Assembly (NCBI GenBank): GCA_013698395.1
Contig: JACCUZ010000379.1
Location: 1-10,816, forward strand
DNA length: 10,816 bases
DNA from: Sporichthyaceae bacterium
GTDB lineage: Bacteria; Actinomycetota; Actinomycetes; JACCUZ01
Direction of reading: 5' to 3'
Positions 1 to 6,994 of this stretch are shown piece by piece. Numbering within the stretch: the first letter of the stretch is position 1; each line of letters starts with the position of its first letter. The position numbers were made by a program, and so were the translations under genes. The notes beneath the pieces are model-generated. The model worked only from the letters and a program-made list of their open reading frames with translations. It made no database searches and was not told the origin of the DNA.

Positions 1-736
1 GGGCCGGCCCGTGCACGCCCGGGGTGACGAGCAGCGCGATTCCGAACAGCGCCGCAGCGACGATCGCGTCGACCCAGTAGTGGTTCGCGGTCACGACGAC
101 CACCGCCACGGTGAGCGCCGGGTGCAGCGAGACGAGCCAGCGCCACGGGCTGGGCACCGTGCGGATGACGACCACGGCGACCAGCAGCGCCCACCCCACG
201 TGCAGGCTGGGCATCGCCGCGAACTGGTTGGCGACCGTGGCCGCGCTTCCCGTGTACGCCGACGGGCCGAACGCCGCCATGGTGTCCAGGAAGCCGAGGC
301 TGCGCAGCATCCGTGGTGGCGCGAGCGGCATCAACACGTGACCAAGCAATGCCAGCCCAGTGAGCACCGTGATGAGCCGGCGCGCCCATCGGTACTCCGC
401 CGGACGTCGGCGCCACCAGCTCCACACCAACAACCCGACCGTCACCGGGAAGTGCACTCCCACGTAGTACCAGTTCGCGGCGCGGAGCAGATCGGGCCAC
501 TGCAGCGCCCAGTCCTGCAACGCTTCCTCGTCGGGCATCCACAACATCCGCTCGACGTCCCACACCCACCAGGCGTTGTGCACGGCCAGGTCGTCCTGGC
601 CGGTGATCGCCAGCCGAACAACTCGGTAGACCAGGAACAACGCCCCGATGAGCACCACCTCCCGGACCAGCCCAGGGCGGTGCATCCTGCCTGCAAGCGG
701 AAGACCGGCGGGCGCCGGCGTTCGGACGTCCGTCAT
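1..736 (-). CDS. PAP2-superfamily membrane protein (inositol phosphorylceramide synthase-like), 3' end outside window
   Basis: Translating the minus strand from an ATG at 736 gives an open frame of 245 codons that runs off the left edge, so the C-terminus is missing. The protein is hydrophobic with about six possible membrane segments. It carries the PAP2 phosphatase/phosphotransferase signature: a PLAPPRM stretch near residue 140, PSLH near residue 177 (His179), and NHYWVD near residue 218 (His219, Asp223). These two histidines and the aspartate are the expected catalytic set of PAP2 enzymes, which act on phospholipid or prenyl-phosphate headgroups at the membrane; the PPRM form is typical of the AUR1-like PAP2_3 subgroup. 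The true substrate is unknown. An in-frame ATG at 772 is an alternative start, with a GGAA 10 bases upstream; neither start has a strong ribosome binding site. It follows the polyketide/methyltransferase/oxidoreductase operon after a gap of about 90-130 bp containing repeats, so it may be a separately controlled member of the same lipid pathway (inference). Confidence 0.85.
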   Translation of the reverse strand, partial: MTDVRTPAPAGLPLAGRMHRPGLVREVVLIGALFLVYRVVRLAITGQDDLAVHNAWWVWDVERMLWMPDEEALQDWALQWPDLLRAANWYYVGVHFPVTVGLLVWSWWRRRPAEYRWARRLITVLTGLALLGHVLMPLAPPRMLRSLGFLDTMAAFGPSAYTGSAATVANQFAAMPSLHVGWALLVAVVVIRTVPSPWRWLVSLHPALTVAVVVVTANHYWVDAIVAAALFGIALLVTPGVHGPA

Positions 737-794
737 CGGCTCGACGCCGATCGCCAGGGGACTGCACCGCATCCAGACAGGATTCCACGGAAAC

Positions 795-814
795 CTTCCC
801 GGTGTGACGGGAAG
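795..814. repeat. Perfect 7-bp inverted repeat with 6-base loop
   Basis: CTTCCCG at 795-801 and CGGGAAG at 808-814 form a perfect inverted repeat around a six-base loop. It lies between the oxidoreductase gene and the PAP2 gene, next to the 11-bp-phased repeats. No run of T follows on the minus strand, so it is not a standard intrinsic terminator. It could be a leader hairpin or an operator half-site pair at the candidate transcription start. Confidence 0.4.
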
Positions 815-855
815 TTACCCGGGGCCGACCCTGAGTCGACCCTGGCCCTACCCTG
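812..855 (-). promoter_or_regulatory. Four 11-bp-phased hexamer repeats over a possible promoter
   Basis: On the minus strand CAGGGT occurs at 855-850, 844-839 and 833-828, and a one-mismatch copy CCGGGT at 822-817, all exactly 11 bp apart. A possible promoter overlaps them: TCGACT at 839-834 as -35, a 16-bp spacer, and TAACTT at 817-812 as -10, which would start transcription about 30 bases before the ATG at 772. Repeats with an 11-bp period are the known site layout of OmpR-family regulators such as PhoP and of SARP activators. The repeats are seen directly; the promoter and regulator are inferred. Confidence 0.45.
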
Positions 856-864
856 GCCGGCACG

Positions 865-1902
865 TCAGGCGAGCAGGTTCACCATGTGCGCGAAGCCAGC
901 TGGCCAACGAATGGCCGCCGGAACGATCACCGACCGGGCACCGGGGCGCGCGGCGACGGCCAGCAGGCCGGCGGTCAGGAACCGGTAGCGTCGCGTCGCG
1001 CTCGACCAGGCAGCGTCGTAATCCTGCGGCCGCCCGACCGCCAATGAAGCCGCCGCAGCGCACGCAGTGGCGACCCCTACCGCCAGGCCTTCACCGGTCA
1101 ACGCGTCGATGTACCCGGCGGCGTCACCGGCCAGCAGCACCCGCCCTCGTCGCCGACCCAGGGCTCGCTGCCGCAAGGGGCCCGCCCCACGGACCGTGGT
1201 CACCGCCTCCGCACCGCGCAGCCTGGCTCGCAGGACGGGCAGCCCGTCGAGGACGCGGTCAAAGCCGCCGCGGGCGTGGCCCAGGACGGCAACACCGACG
1301 AGGTCATCAGCTACCGGGGTCACGTAGGCCTCAGCTTCGGGGGCCCAGTGCACCTCGACGTGATCGGCCCACGGTGCTACCCGGAAGTGTCGGCGCAGCC
1401 CGTACCGCGCGGTGCCCGCCTGGCCCGGCACCGCAGCAGGTTGCAGGCCAACCTCCCTGCGTACCGTCGAGTGCAGGCCGTCGGCCCCCACCAGCCAGCG
1501 CCCACGCAGCCCCGCCGCCACGACGCCAAGGTGGTCTTGTCGGACCTCGGTGACTCGGTCCTGGTGCCGGTTGACGCCCACGACCTGGGCGCGTTGGGCC
1601 AGCGCGGTGTGCAAGCTGGTCCGGCGCACCCCCCGGCCGGTGCCGTTGCGGAAACGGGCTTCGACCTGACGCGAGCCGCGGAGGTAACGGATGCCGACGA
1701 AGGGCCGACCGTGAGGTTCCACGCCCAGCCGGCGCAGCTGCTCCAGCGCCGAGGGCATCAGGCCCTCGCCGCAGGCCTTGTCCACCGCGTCGGCGCGTGG
1801 CTCGATCACCACCGCGGTCATGCCCAGTCGCCGGGCCTCGATAGCCGTCGCCAACCCGATCGGTCCGCCGCCCGCGACGAGCACGTCGGCGTCGAAACTC
1901 AT
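865..1902 (-). CDS. FAD-dependent oxidoreductase, geranylgeranyl reductase/monooxygenase-like (SrsC-like by context)
   Basis: This 345-residue protein starts with a Rossmann FAD-binding motif (GGGPIGLATA, residues 11-20), has a DKACGEG motif near residues 41-47, the middle VGADGLHSTVR motif (138-148) and the second FAD motif LLAGDAAGYIDALTGEG (256-272). This is the full set for group A flavin monooxygenases and geranylgeranyl-reductase-like enzymes, and the length is normal. Its ATG overlaps the stop of the upstream methyltransferase gene by four bases (ATGA), so the two are translationally coupled. In the Streptomyces griseus srs operon a type III polyketide synthase, a methyltransferase and a flavin hydroxylase (SrsA, SrsB, SrsC) together make phenolic lipids; by analogy this enzyme may hydroxylate or oxidise the aromatic ring of an alkylresorcinol. 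Reduction of a prenyl double bond is the main alternative. Fold and cofactor are secure; the substrate is inferred. Confidence 0.9.
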   Translation of the reverse strand: MSFDADVLVAGGGPIGLATAIEARRLGMTAVVIEPRADAVDKACGEGLMPSALEQLRRLGVEPHGRPFVGIRYLRGSRQVEARFRNGTGRGVRRTSLHTALAQRAQVVGVNRHQDRVTEVRQDHLGVVAAGLRGRWLVGADGLHSTVRREVGLQPAAVPGQAGTARYGLRRHFRVAPWADHVEVHWAPEAEAYVTPVADDLVGVAVLGHARGGFDRVLDGLPVLRARLRGAEAVTTVRGAGPLRQRALGRRRGRVLLAGDAAGYIDALTGEGLAVGVATACAAAASLAVGRPQDYDAAWSSATRRYRFLTAGLLAVAARPGARSVIVPAAIRWPAGFAHMVNLLA

Positions 1903-2429
1903 GGCGAAGCCCCGGCCAGGTCACGCAGCGCCGCTTCCTCGCAGCGGATCCGGGTCCGCAGCAGCAGCGCGTTGGCGGTGGTGAACACGAGCGCCGTCAG
2001 CCACGCCGAGTGCACCATCGGCAGGGCGACCCCCTCGACGACGACGGCGAGGTAGTTGGGGTGGCGCATCCTGCGGTAGGGGCCGCCGCGCACCAGCGGA
2101 GCGCCCGGGAGCACCACCACGCGGGTGTTCCACCGCGGTCCCAGCGTTGTGATGCACCACCAGCGCAGACCCTGCGCGGCGAGCACCAGGGCGACCATCG
2201 GCCAGCCCAACCACGGCAGGAACGGACGGTCGGCGATCACGACCTCCACCAGGGCACCGACGAGCAGGCCGGTGTGCAGGGCCACCATGACCGGATAGTG
2301 GCCGAAGCCGCGTTCGACGCCACCCTGGGCCGTCGCCGCCTTGATGTTGCGCGCACTGACCACCAGCTCGACCACGCGCTCGAGCGCGACGGCCAGCAGC
2401 AGGACGAGGTAGGCGACCGTGCTGGTCAC
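1899..2429 (-). CDS. Isoprenylcysteine carboxyl methyltransferase-like membrane methyltransferase (SrsB-like by context)
   Basis: A 176-residue integral membrane protein with hydrophobic segments at about residues 5-22, 45-66, 73-95 and 127-155. The C-terminal half holds the ICMT-family signature: GPRWNTRV (98-104), GGPYRRMRHPNYLA (115-128, with the conserved RHPNY), a Glu at 132, and a closing Glu pair in RIRCEEAAL (164-165). The family transfers a methyl group from S-adenosylmethionine to lipophilic acceptors. The start is a GTG whose last bases overlap the stop of the polyketide synthase gene (GTGA), and its own stop overlaps the next ATG, so three genes form one tight operon. SrsB, encoded next to the alkylresorcinol synthase of Streptomyces griseus, O-methylates phenolic lipids, and this protein probably does the same. 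True prenyl-cysteine methylation is unlikely in this setting. Confidence 0.88.
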   Translation of the reverse strand: MTSTVAYLVLLLAVALERVVELVVSARNIKAATAQGGVERGFGHYPVMVALHTGLLVGALVEVVIADRPFLPWLGWPMVALVLAAQGLRWWCITTLGPRWNTRVVVLPGAPLVRGGPYRRMRHPNYLAVVVEGVALPMVHSAWLTALVFTTANALLLRTRIRCEEAALRDLAGASP

Positions 2430-3490
2430 CAGCGCACCAGCACCAGCTCGGAGCAGAAGCCCGGGCCCATCGCGAGCAGCACTCCCGGTGAGCCGGGCGG
2501 GGGCGGCGGCTCGGCCATTGCCGCGGCCAGCACGTGCAGCACGGATGCCGACGACAGGTTGCCCACGTCGGCCAGCGAGCGCCAGGTGCGGTCCAGGGCG
2601 CCGGCGGGCAGCCCCAGGGTGCGGATCATGGCGTTGAGCACCTTGGGCCCCCCTGGGTGCGCCAGCCAGGTGACCACGTCGTCGACCTTCAGGTCGTTGT
2701 CACCGAGGAACGTGGTCATATCGTGTCCGAGGTTCTCCTCCACGACGTCGGCCACGCTGGCCGAGAGCACGATCCGGAAGCCACTGCCTCCGATGTCCCA
2801 CCCCATGACCCGTTCGGTGTCGGGATAGAACCGGCTGCGGGTCGCCACCACCTGCGGCCCGGCGAGCCCGAGAGCCGCGGCCCGCTGCTCCCCCAGCAGC
2901 ACGACGGCGCCCGCGCCGTCTCCGAAGAGCCCGCTAGCGACCAGGTTGGCGGTGCTCGCGTCGTCGCGCTGCAGAGTCAGGGAGCACAGCTCCACCGAGA
3001 GCAGGACGGCCACCGCGTCGGGGTCACCGAGCAGCAGGTCGTGCAGCCGGGCCAGGCCGGCGGCACCGGCGACGCACCCCAGGCCGAACATGGGGATCCG
3101 CCGTACGTCGGGACGCAGCCCGAGCCGGGGCACCAGGCGCGCGTCCAGACTGGGTGCCGCGACGCCGGTCACCGAGGTGGTCATCACGATGTCCACGTCG
3201 ACAGGGTCGAGCTGCACCGCGTCAAGGGCGGTCCGGATCGCTTGCTCTCCCAGCTCGGTTCCGACCCGGATGAAGACATCGTTGGCCGCGCCGAACCCGT
3301 CGAGTCCGGCGTACTGCTCCAGGGGCAGCGCCAGGTGGCGGTGGCGTACGGAGGTTGCCTCGTGCAGCGAGTTCAGCAGGCGACGATCCCCGCCGTCCGG
3401 CAGCACGACCCCGGCGAAGGCGTCGGTGATCACCTGCTGCTCGTAGCGGTGTGCAGGGAGGGCCGGAGCGGCCGCAACGATCCGCGTCAT
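2426..3490 (-). CDS. Type III polyketide synthase (alkylresorcinol/alkylpyrone synthase-like, SrsA-like)
   Basis: A chalcone-synthase-fold enzyme of about 354-359 residues, normal for type III polyketide synthases. Numbered from a GTG at 3505, the catalytic triad is intact: Cys144 in GLGCVAGAAG, His283 in LAHPGGPK and Asn316 in GNLSSAS. The GMGPGF-type closing loop appears as AMGPGFCSE near residue 345, and TSVTGVAAPSLDARL around residues 110-124 matches the family. These enzymes extend an acyl-CoA starter with malonyl-CoA and cyclise the chain; with the methyltransferase and flavoenzyme downstream the likely products are alkylresorcinols, alkylpyrones or derived quinones. I prefer the ATG at 3490 (protein begins MTRIV) over the GTG at 3505, because a weak GGACGA lies seven bases upstream of it. 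It is the first gene of the operon. I found no convincing promoter in the roughly 150 bp between it and the divergent DUF5999 gene. Chain length and starter cannot be read from the sequence. Confidence 0.92.
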   Translation of the reverse strand: MTRIVAAAPALPAHRYEQQVITDAFAGVVLPDGGDRRLLNSLHEATSVRHRHLALPLEQYAGLDGFGAANDVFIRVGTELGEQAIRTALDAVQLDPVDVDIVMTTSVTGVAAPSLDARLVPRLGLRPDVRRIPMFGLGCVAGAAGLARLHDLLLGDPDAVAVLLSVELCSLTLQRDDASTANLVASGLFGDGAGAVVLLGEQRAAALGLAGPQVVATRSRFYPDTERVMGWDIGGSGFRIVLSASVADVVEENLGHDMTTFLGDNDLKVDDVVTWLAHPGGPKVLNAMIRTLGLPAGALDRTWRSLADVGNLSSASVLHVLAAAMAEPPPPPGSPGVLLAMGPGFCSELVLVRW

Positions 3491-3641
3491 GCGCCGATCG
3501 TCCACACGCGGTCGTCCGTTCGGACCATTTCCACATCCATCAGGTCTTGCGGTTCAGTCCTGCCGGGAACCGTCGAGACTACGTGAGAACGTGCAGCGAG
3601 GCAGGTCACCGCGATCGGCCCCGCACCGCAGCTGTCACCGA

Positions 3642-3653
3642 CCGATCTATCGG
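3642..3653. promoter_or_regulatory. 12-bp palindrome overlapping the DUF5999 ribosome binding site
   Basis: CCGATCTATCGG is an inverted repeat with two five-base arms and a two-base centre. Its last two bases are the first two of the GGAG Shine-Dalgarno sequence (3652-3655) of the small plus-strand gene starting at 3664. The position would suit a repressor operator or local control of translation. Only the symmetry and the overlap are seen; function is inferred. Confidence 0.3.
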
Positions 3654-3663
3654 AGAAACCGCC

Positions 3664-3864
3664 ATGTGCATCCACCAGCCGAGATGTCCCCACGCGGACG
3701 CTCCGGACCGTGAGGCCGCGCACACCGTCGCCAGCCATCCGGAACAAGGCTGGAGCCTGCTCTGCAACGGTGTGGTGCTCTTCGACGACACCGGAGAGCT
3801 GCTTCCGGATGGGCGGGTCATCGCCCCGCATCGTCCGACCGACCCGTTCGCCGTGGCCGCCTGA
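3664..3864 (+). CDS. DUF5999 family small Cys/His protein
   Basis: This 66-residue protein matches, from memory, the DUF5999 family common in Streptomyces and relatives, which has no known function. Typical features are the MCxHxPxCPxADxxDREAA start (Cys2, His4, Cys8, His10), the central HPEQGWSLLCNGVVLF block (residues 25-40, Cys34) and the DTGELLPDGRVIAPHRP block (42-58). The clustered Cys and His residues would allow metal binding, but that is inference. The ATG has a good Shine-Dalgarno sequence (GGAG, eight bases upstream). It is the only plus-strand gene here; it diverges from the polyketide synthase operon and converges on gcvP with about 30 bp between the stops. No signal peptide or membrane segment is visible, so it should be cytoplasmic. 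Confidence 0.88.
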   Translation: MCIHQPRCPHADAPDREAAHTVASHPEQGWSLLCNGVVLFDDTGELLPDGRVIAPHRPTDPFAVAA

Positions 3865-3895
3865 CTCCGACCGCGCAAACAAGGGCCAGGGGCGC

Positions 3896-6793
3896 TTACC
3901 GAACGTCGGGCTCCGCGGCGTAGCTGTCGACCGGGGGGCAGCTGCAGACCAGGTTCCGGTCACCGTAGGCACCGTCGATGCGTCGCACCGGTGGCCAGTA
4001 CTTCGAGCCCGGGTCGACGCCGGGCGGCAGACCGGCCTCCTCGCGCGAGTACCCGTGGTCCCAGCCGCCGAGCAGGGACCGGGCGGTGTGCGGGGCGCCG
4101 CGCAGCGGGTTGTCCGTACGGTCGAGCTCGCCGGCGCGGACCCTGGCGATCTCCTCGCCGATCGCGATCATCGTGGCGCAGAACCGGTCGAGCTCTGCGA
4201 GGTCCTCGGACTCGGTGGGCTCGATCATCAGCGTTCCCGCGACCGGGAACGACATCGTGGGAGCATGGAAGCCGTAGTCGATGAGCCGTTTCGCGACGTC
4301 GTCGACGGTCACACCGGTCTCCCTGGTGATCGGGCGAAGATCGACGATGCACTCGTGGGCAACCAGTCCGGAACGACCCGAGTACAGGACCGGGTAGTGC
4401 GGGGCCAGCCGCGATGCGACGTAGTTCGCGCTCAGGATGGCGACATGGGTGGCCTCGGTGAGCCCTTCGCGGCCCATCAGCCGCACGTACGCCCAGGAGA
4501 TCGGCAGTATTCCGGCTGATCCCCACGGCGCGCCCGAGACCGGGCCGACGCCGGTGTCGGGTCCCGCGGACGCTTGCTGGGGATGGTTGGGGAGGTACGG
4601 CGCGAGGTGGGCGCGCACCGCCACCGGCCCTACTCCCGGCCCTCCCCCACCGTGGGGGATGCAGAACGTCTTGTGCAGGTTCAGGTGCGAGACATCTGCC
4701 CCGAAGTGACCGGGCCGCGCGACACCGACGAGCGCGTTGAGGTTCGCCCCGTCGACGTAGACCTGGCCGCCGGCGTCGTGGACCGCGGCGCACAGCTCGG
4801 TGATGTCCTGCTCGAACACGCCGTGGGTCGAGGGGTAGGTCACCATCAGCGCAGCGAGGTCGCCGCGATGCTCGGCGACCTTGGTCCGGAGGTCCTCGAG
4901 GTCGACGTTGCCTGCGGAGTCGCAGGCCACGACCACGACGGTCAGCCCCGCCATGACGGCCGAGGCCGCATTGGTGCCGTGGGCACTGGAGGGGATGAGG
5001 CAGATAGTGCGCTCGCCCTGCCCGTTGGCCCGGTGGTAGGCCCGGATAGCGAGCAGCCCGGCCAGCTCGCCCTGCGAGCCGGCGTTGGGCTGCAGGGACA
5101 CCGCGTCGTAGCCGGTGACCTCGGCCAGCCACCGCTCGAGCTGGGTGATGAGCTCGACGTATCCCTCCGCCTGGTCCAAGGGTGCGAAGGGATGCATCGC
5201 CGCGAACTGCGGCCAGGTGATCGGCTCCATCTCGGTGGTGGCGTTGAGCTTCATCGTGCACGACCCCAGCGGGATCATCGTCCGGTCCAGCGCCAGGTCA
5301 CGGTCGGCCAGCCGGCGCAGGTAACGCAGCATCGCCGTCTCCGACCGGTGTTGGTGGAAGACGGGGTGGGTGAGGTACTCGTCCTCCCGCAGCAGCGACG
5401 CCGGCACCGTGTCCGGCTCCGTCAGCTCGTCCGGGTCGGGCTCGCCCGCACCGAACGCCGCCCAGACCGTTCGCAGGTGCGCGCGCGTGGTCGTCTCGTC
5501 GGTGGTGATTCCGACGTGGTCCTCGTCGACGAGTCGCAGGTTCACCCCGCCGTCGCGCGCAGCGGCCACCACGTCGCCGGCCCGGCCCGGGACCCGCGCA
5601 GTCACGGTGTCGAAGAACGCCTCGTGCACCACCTCGACGCCACCCGCGCGCAGCCCTGCGGCGAGCACGCAGGCGTAGCGGTGGGTCCGGGCCGCGATAG
5701 CCCGCAGGCCGTCCGGACCGTGGTACACGGCGTACATCCCGGCGACCACCGCCAGAAGCACCTGCGCGGTGCAGATGTTGCTGGTGGCCTTCTCGCGCCG
5801 GATGTGCTGCTCACGGGTCTGCAGGGCCAGCCGGTACGCGGGGGCGCCGTCGGCGTCCTTGGAGACCCCGACCAGCCGGCCGGGCATGGACCGCTCGAGA
5901 CCCCGCCGGACCGCCAGGTAACCGGCGTGCGGGCCGCCGAAGGCCATCGGCACGCCGAAGCGCTGGGTCGTCCCGACCGCGATGTCCGCATGCTGCTCGC
6001 CCGGTGACCGGAGCATGGTCAGCGCCAGCAGGTCCGCGGCCACCGCAACCAGCGCGCCCGCGTCGTGTGCGGCGTCGATCAGGGAGGTCAGCTCACGTAC
6101 CGCTCCCCCGGCACCGGGGTACTGCAGCAGTACGCCGAAGACCGGCCGGTCCGGCAGGGCACCGGGTCCAGCGACGTCGGCGACGACGACCTCGATGCCC
6201 AGCGGTTCCGCGCGGGTGCGCACGACCGCGATGGTCTGGGGCAGCACGTCGGTGTCGACCACGAACACAGCCTCGCCGGGGGCCTTGCTGGACCGGCGGG
6301 CCAGGGTCATCGCCTCGGCCGCCGCCGTGGCCTCGTCGAGCATGGAGGCGCCCGCCACCGGCAGGCCGGTGAGGTCGGAGACCACGGTCTGGAAGTTCAG
6401 CAGCGCCTCGAGCCGGCCCTGGGAGATCTCGGGCTGGTAGGGCGTGTACGCGGTGTACCAGGCCGGGCTCTCCAGCACGTTGCGCAGGATGACCGGCGGG
6501 GTGACGGTGCCGTGGTAGCCCAGCCCGATCATCGACGTCAGCACGGTGTTGCGCCCGGCCAGCGCGCGGAGCTCGTCGATGACCTCGTGCTCGGAGCGGC
6601 CCGTGTCCAGCGCGAGGGGAGTGTCGCTGTGCACCGACGACGGCACCGCCGCGTTGACCAGATCTTCGAGGGAGGCGTAGCCGAGGACGGCCAGCATCTT
6701 CGCCTGGTCCGCGGAATCCGGGCCGACATGGCGGCGGGCGAACGGCACGGCCAGGTCCAGCGCGTGGGCGGGAGGGAGGACGTCGCTGCTCAT
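3896..6793 (-). CDS. gcvP: Glycine dehydrogenase (decarboxylating), P-protein of the glycine cleavage system
   Basis: A 965-residue protein, the usual size of the one-chain P-protein (the two fused halves GcvPA and GcvPB). It decarboxylates glycine with pyridoxal phosphate and passes the aminomethyl group to the lipoyl arm of GcvH. The N-terminal half includes FARRHVGP near residue 19, the conserved GLGYHGT, and NFQTVVSDLTGLPVAGASMLDE. The C-terminal half begins with GSCTMK (residues 510-515) and contains the cofactor site LNLHKTF, with Lys708 as the Schiff-base lysine, followed by a glycine-rich loop. The start is the ATG at 6793, preceded by GGAG eight bases upstream; the frame stays open further upstream to 6973, but that stretch is the riboswitch leader. 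A glycine riboswitch and a likely promoter precede it. gcvH is in the same region, while gcvT and the dihydrolipoyl dehydrogenase gene are not in this window. Confidence 0.98.
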   Translation of the reverse strand: MSSDVLPPAHALDLAVPFARRHVGPDSADQAKMLAVLGYASLEDLVNAAVPSSVHSDTPLALDTGRSEHEVIDELRALAGRNTVLTSMIGLGYHGTVTPPVILRNVLESPAWYTAYTPYQPEISQGRLEALLNFQTVVSDLTGLPVAGASMLDEATAAAEAMTLARRSSKAPGEAVFVVDTDVLPQTIAVVRTRAEPLGIEVVVADVAGPGALPDRPVFGVLLQYPGAGGAVRELTSLIDAAHDAGALVAVAADLLALTMLRSPGEQHADIAVGTTQRFGVPMAFGGPHAGYLAVRRGLERSMPGRLVGVSKDADGAPAYRLALQTREQHIRREKATSNICTAQVLLAVVAGMYAVYHGPDGLRAIAARTHRYACVLAAGLRAGGVEVVHEAFFDTVTARVPGRAGDVVAAARDGGVNLRLVDEDHVGITTDETTTRAHLRTVWAAFGAGEPDPDELTEPDTVPASLLREDEYLTHPVFHQHRSETAMLRYLRRLADRDLALDRTMIPLGSCTMKLNATTEMEPITWPQFAAMHPFAPLDQAEGYVELITQLERWLAEVTGYDAVSLQPNAGSQGELAGLLAIRAYHRANGQGERTICLIPSSAHGTNAASAVMAGLTVVVVACDSAGNVDLEDLRTKVAEHRGDLAALMVTYPSTHGVFEQDITELCAAVHDAGGQVYVDGANLNALVGVARPGHFGADVSHLNLHKTFCIPHGGGGPGVGPVAVRAHLAPYLPNHPQQASAGPDTGVGPVSGAPWGSAGILPISWAYVRLMGREGLTEATHVAILSANYVASRLAPHYPVLYSGRSGLVAHECIVDLRPITRETGVTVDDVAKRLIDYGFHAPTMSFPVAGTLMIEPTESEDLAELDRFCATMIAIGEEIARVRAGELDRTDNPLRGAPHTARSLLGGWDHGYSREEAGLPPGVDPGSKYWPPVRRIDGAYGDRNLVCSCPPVDSYAAEPDVR

Positions 6794-6844
6794 GGGAGGG
6801 TCTCCGGGGCGTCGGGCCGACGGTTGGGCGTACGGCGGCAGGTC

Positions 6845-6857
6845 ACCGTCGCACGGT
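6845..6857 (-). repeat. Short hairpin after the riboswitch core
   Basis: ACCGT and ACGGT flank a three-base loop immediately downstream of the GACAGAGGGG end of the glycine riboswitch. It may be part of the expression platform. There is no following T run, so it is not an intrinsic terminator by itself. Confidence 0.35.
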
Positions 6858-6979
6858 CCCCCTCTGTCGCGTCCGCTCCAGAGTTGCCTCGTCCGCGTGG
6901 TTCGGTTGCCTGAGAGGTTCCGGGGAGGTTGCCCCTTCGGCGTCCCGTCCTGGCTGAGCGGGAACTCTCCCACGCGGGC
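6858..6979 (-). ncRNA. Glycine riboswitch (single aptamer with downstream ghost aptamer) controlling gcvP
   Basis: The minus-strand leader of gcvP holds the hallmark glycine aptamer segments in order: GGGAGAG, GCCGAAGGGGCAA, CCTCTCAGGCA, AACTCTGGAG and GACAGAGGGG. The closing stem pairs CCGCGTGG (6977-6970) with CCACGCGG (6900-6893) over eight perfect base pairs. After it, CTCTG (6883-6879) pairs with CAGAG (6866-6862) around a 12-base loop, where a second aptamer would sit in tandem riboswitches; this fits the singlet-plus-ghost form. Glycine binding normally raises expression of glycine cleavage genes. No terminator hairpin with a T run follows, so control at the level of translation start is more likely (inference). 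Confidence 0.93.
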
Positions 6980-6994
6980 TCGGAAGCGACGCCG

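Noticed and set aside
648..1553. Long plus-strand open frame of about 300 codons
   Set aside because: It lies opposite the PAP2 and FAD oxidoreductase genes, has arginine/proline-rich low-complexity translation and matches no family. It is an antisense frame of GC-rich genes.
2534..3586. Plus-strand open frame of 350 codons
   Set aside because: It is antisense to the type III polyketide synthase, which has its full catalytic triad. No ribosome binding site or recognisable domain.
3565..3593. Possible ECF-sigma promoter (GGGAAC ... CGTG) before the DUF5999 gene
   Set aside because: The spacer is 19 bases and the -10 part is a poor match, so it is not better than chance in this sequence.
3865..3895. 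Terminator between the convergent DUF5999 and gcvP genes
   Set aside because: Only GCGC ends with a mismatched interior were found in the 31 bp; no stable stem and no T run on either strand.
4574..6007. Plus-strand open frame of 477 codons
   Set aside because: It is fully antisense to gcvP, whose protein sequence is unmistakable. The translation looks like reversed GC-rich codons with no domain.
6794..6973. N-terminal extension of gcvP by 60 codons
   Set aside because: The extension would translate the glycine riboswitch. The ATG at 6793 has a proper ribosome binding site and gives the normal family length.
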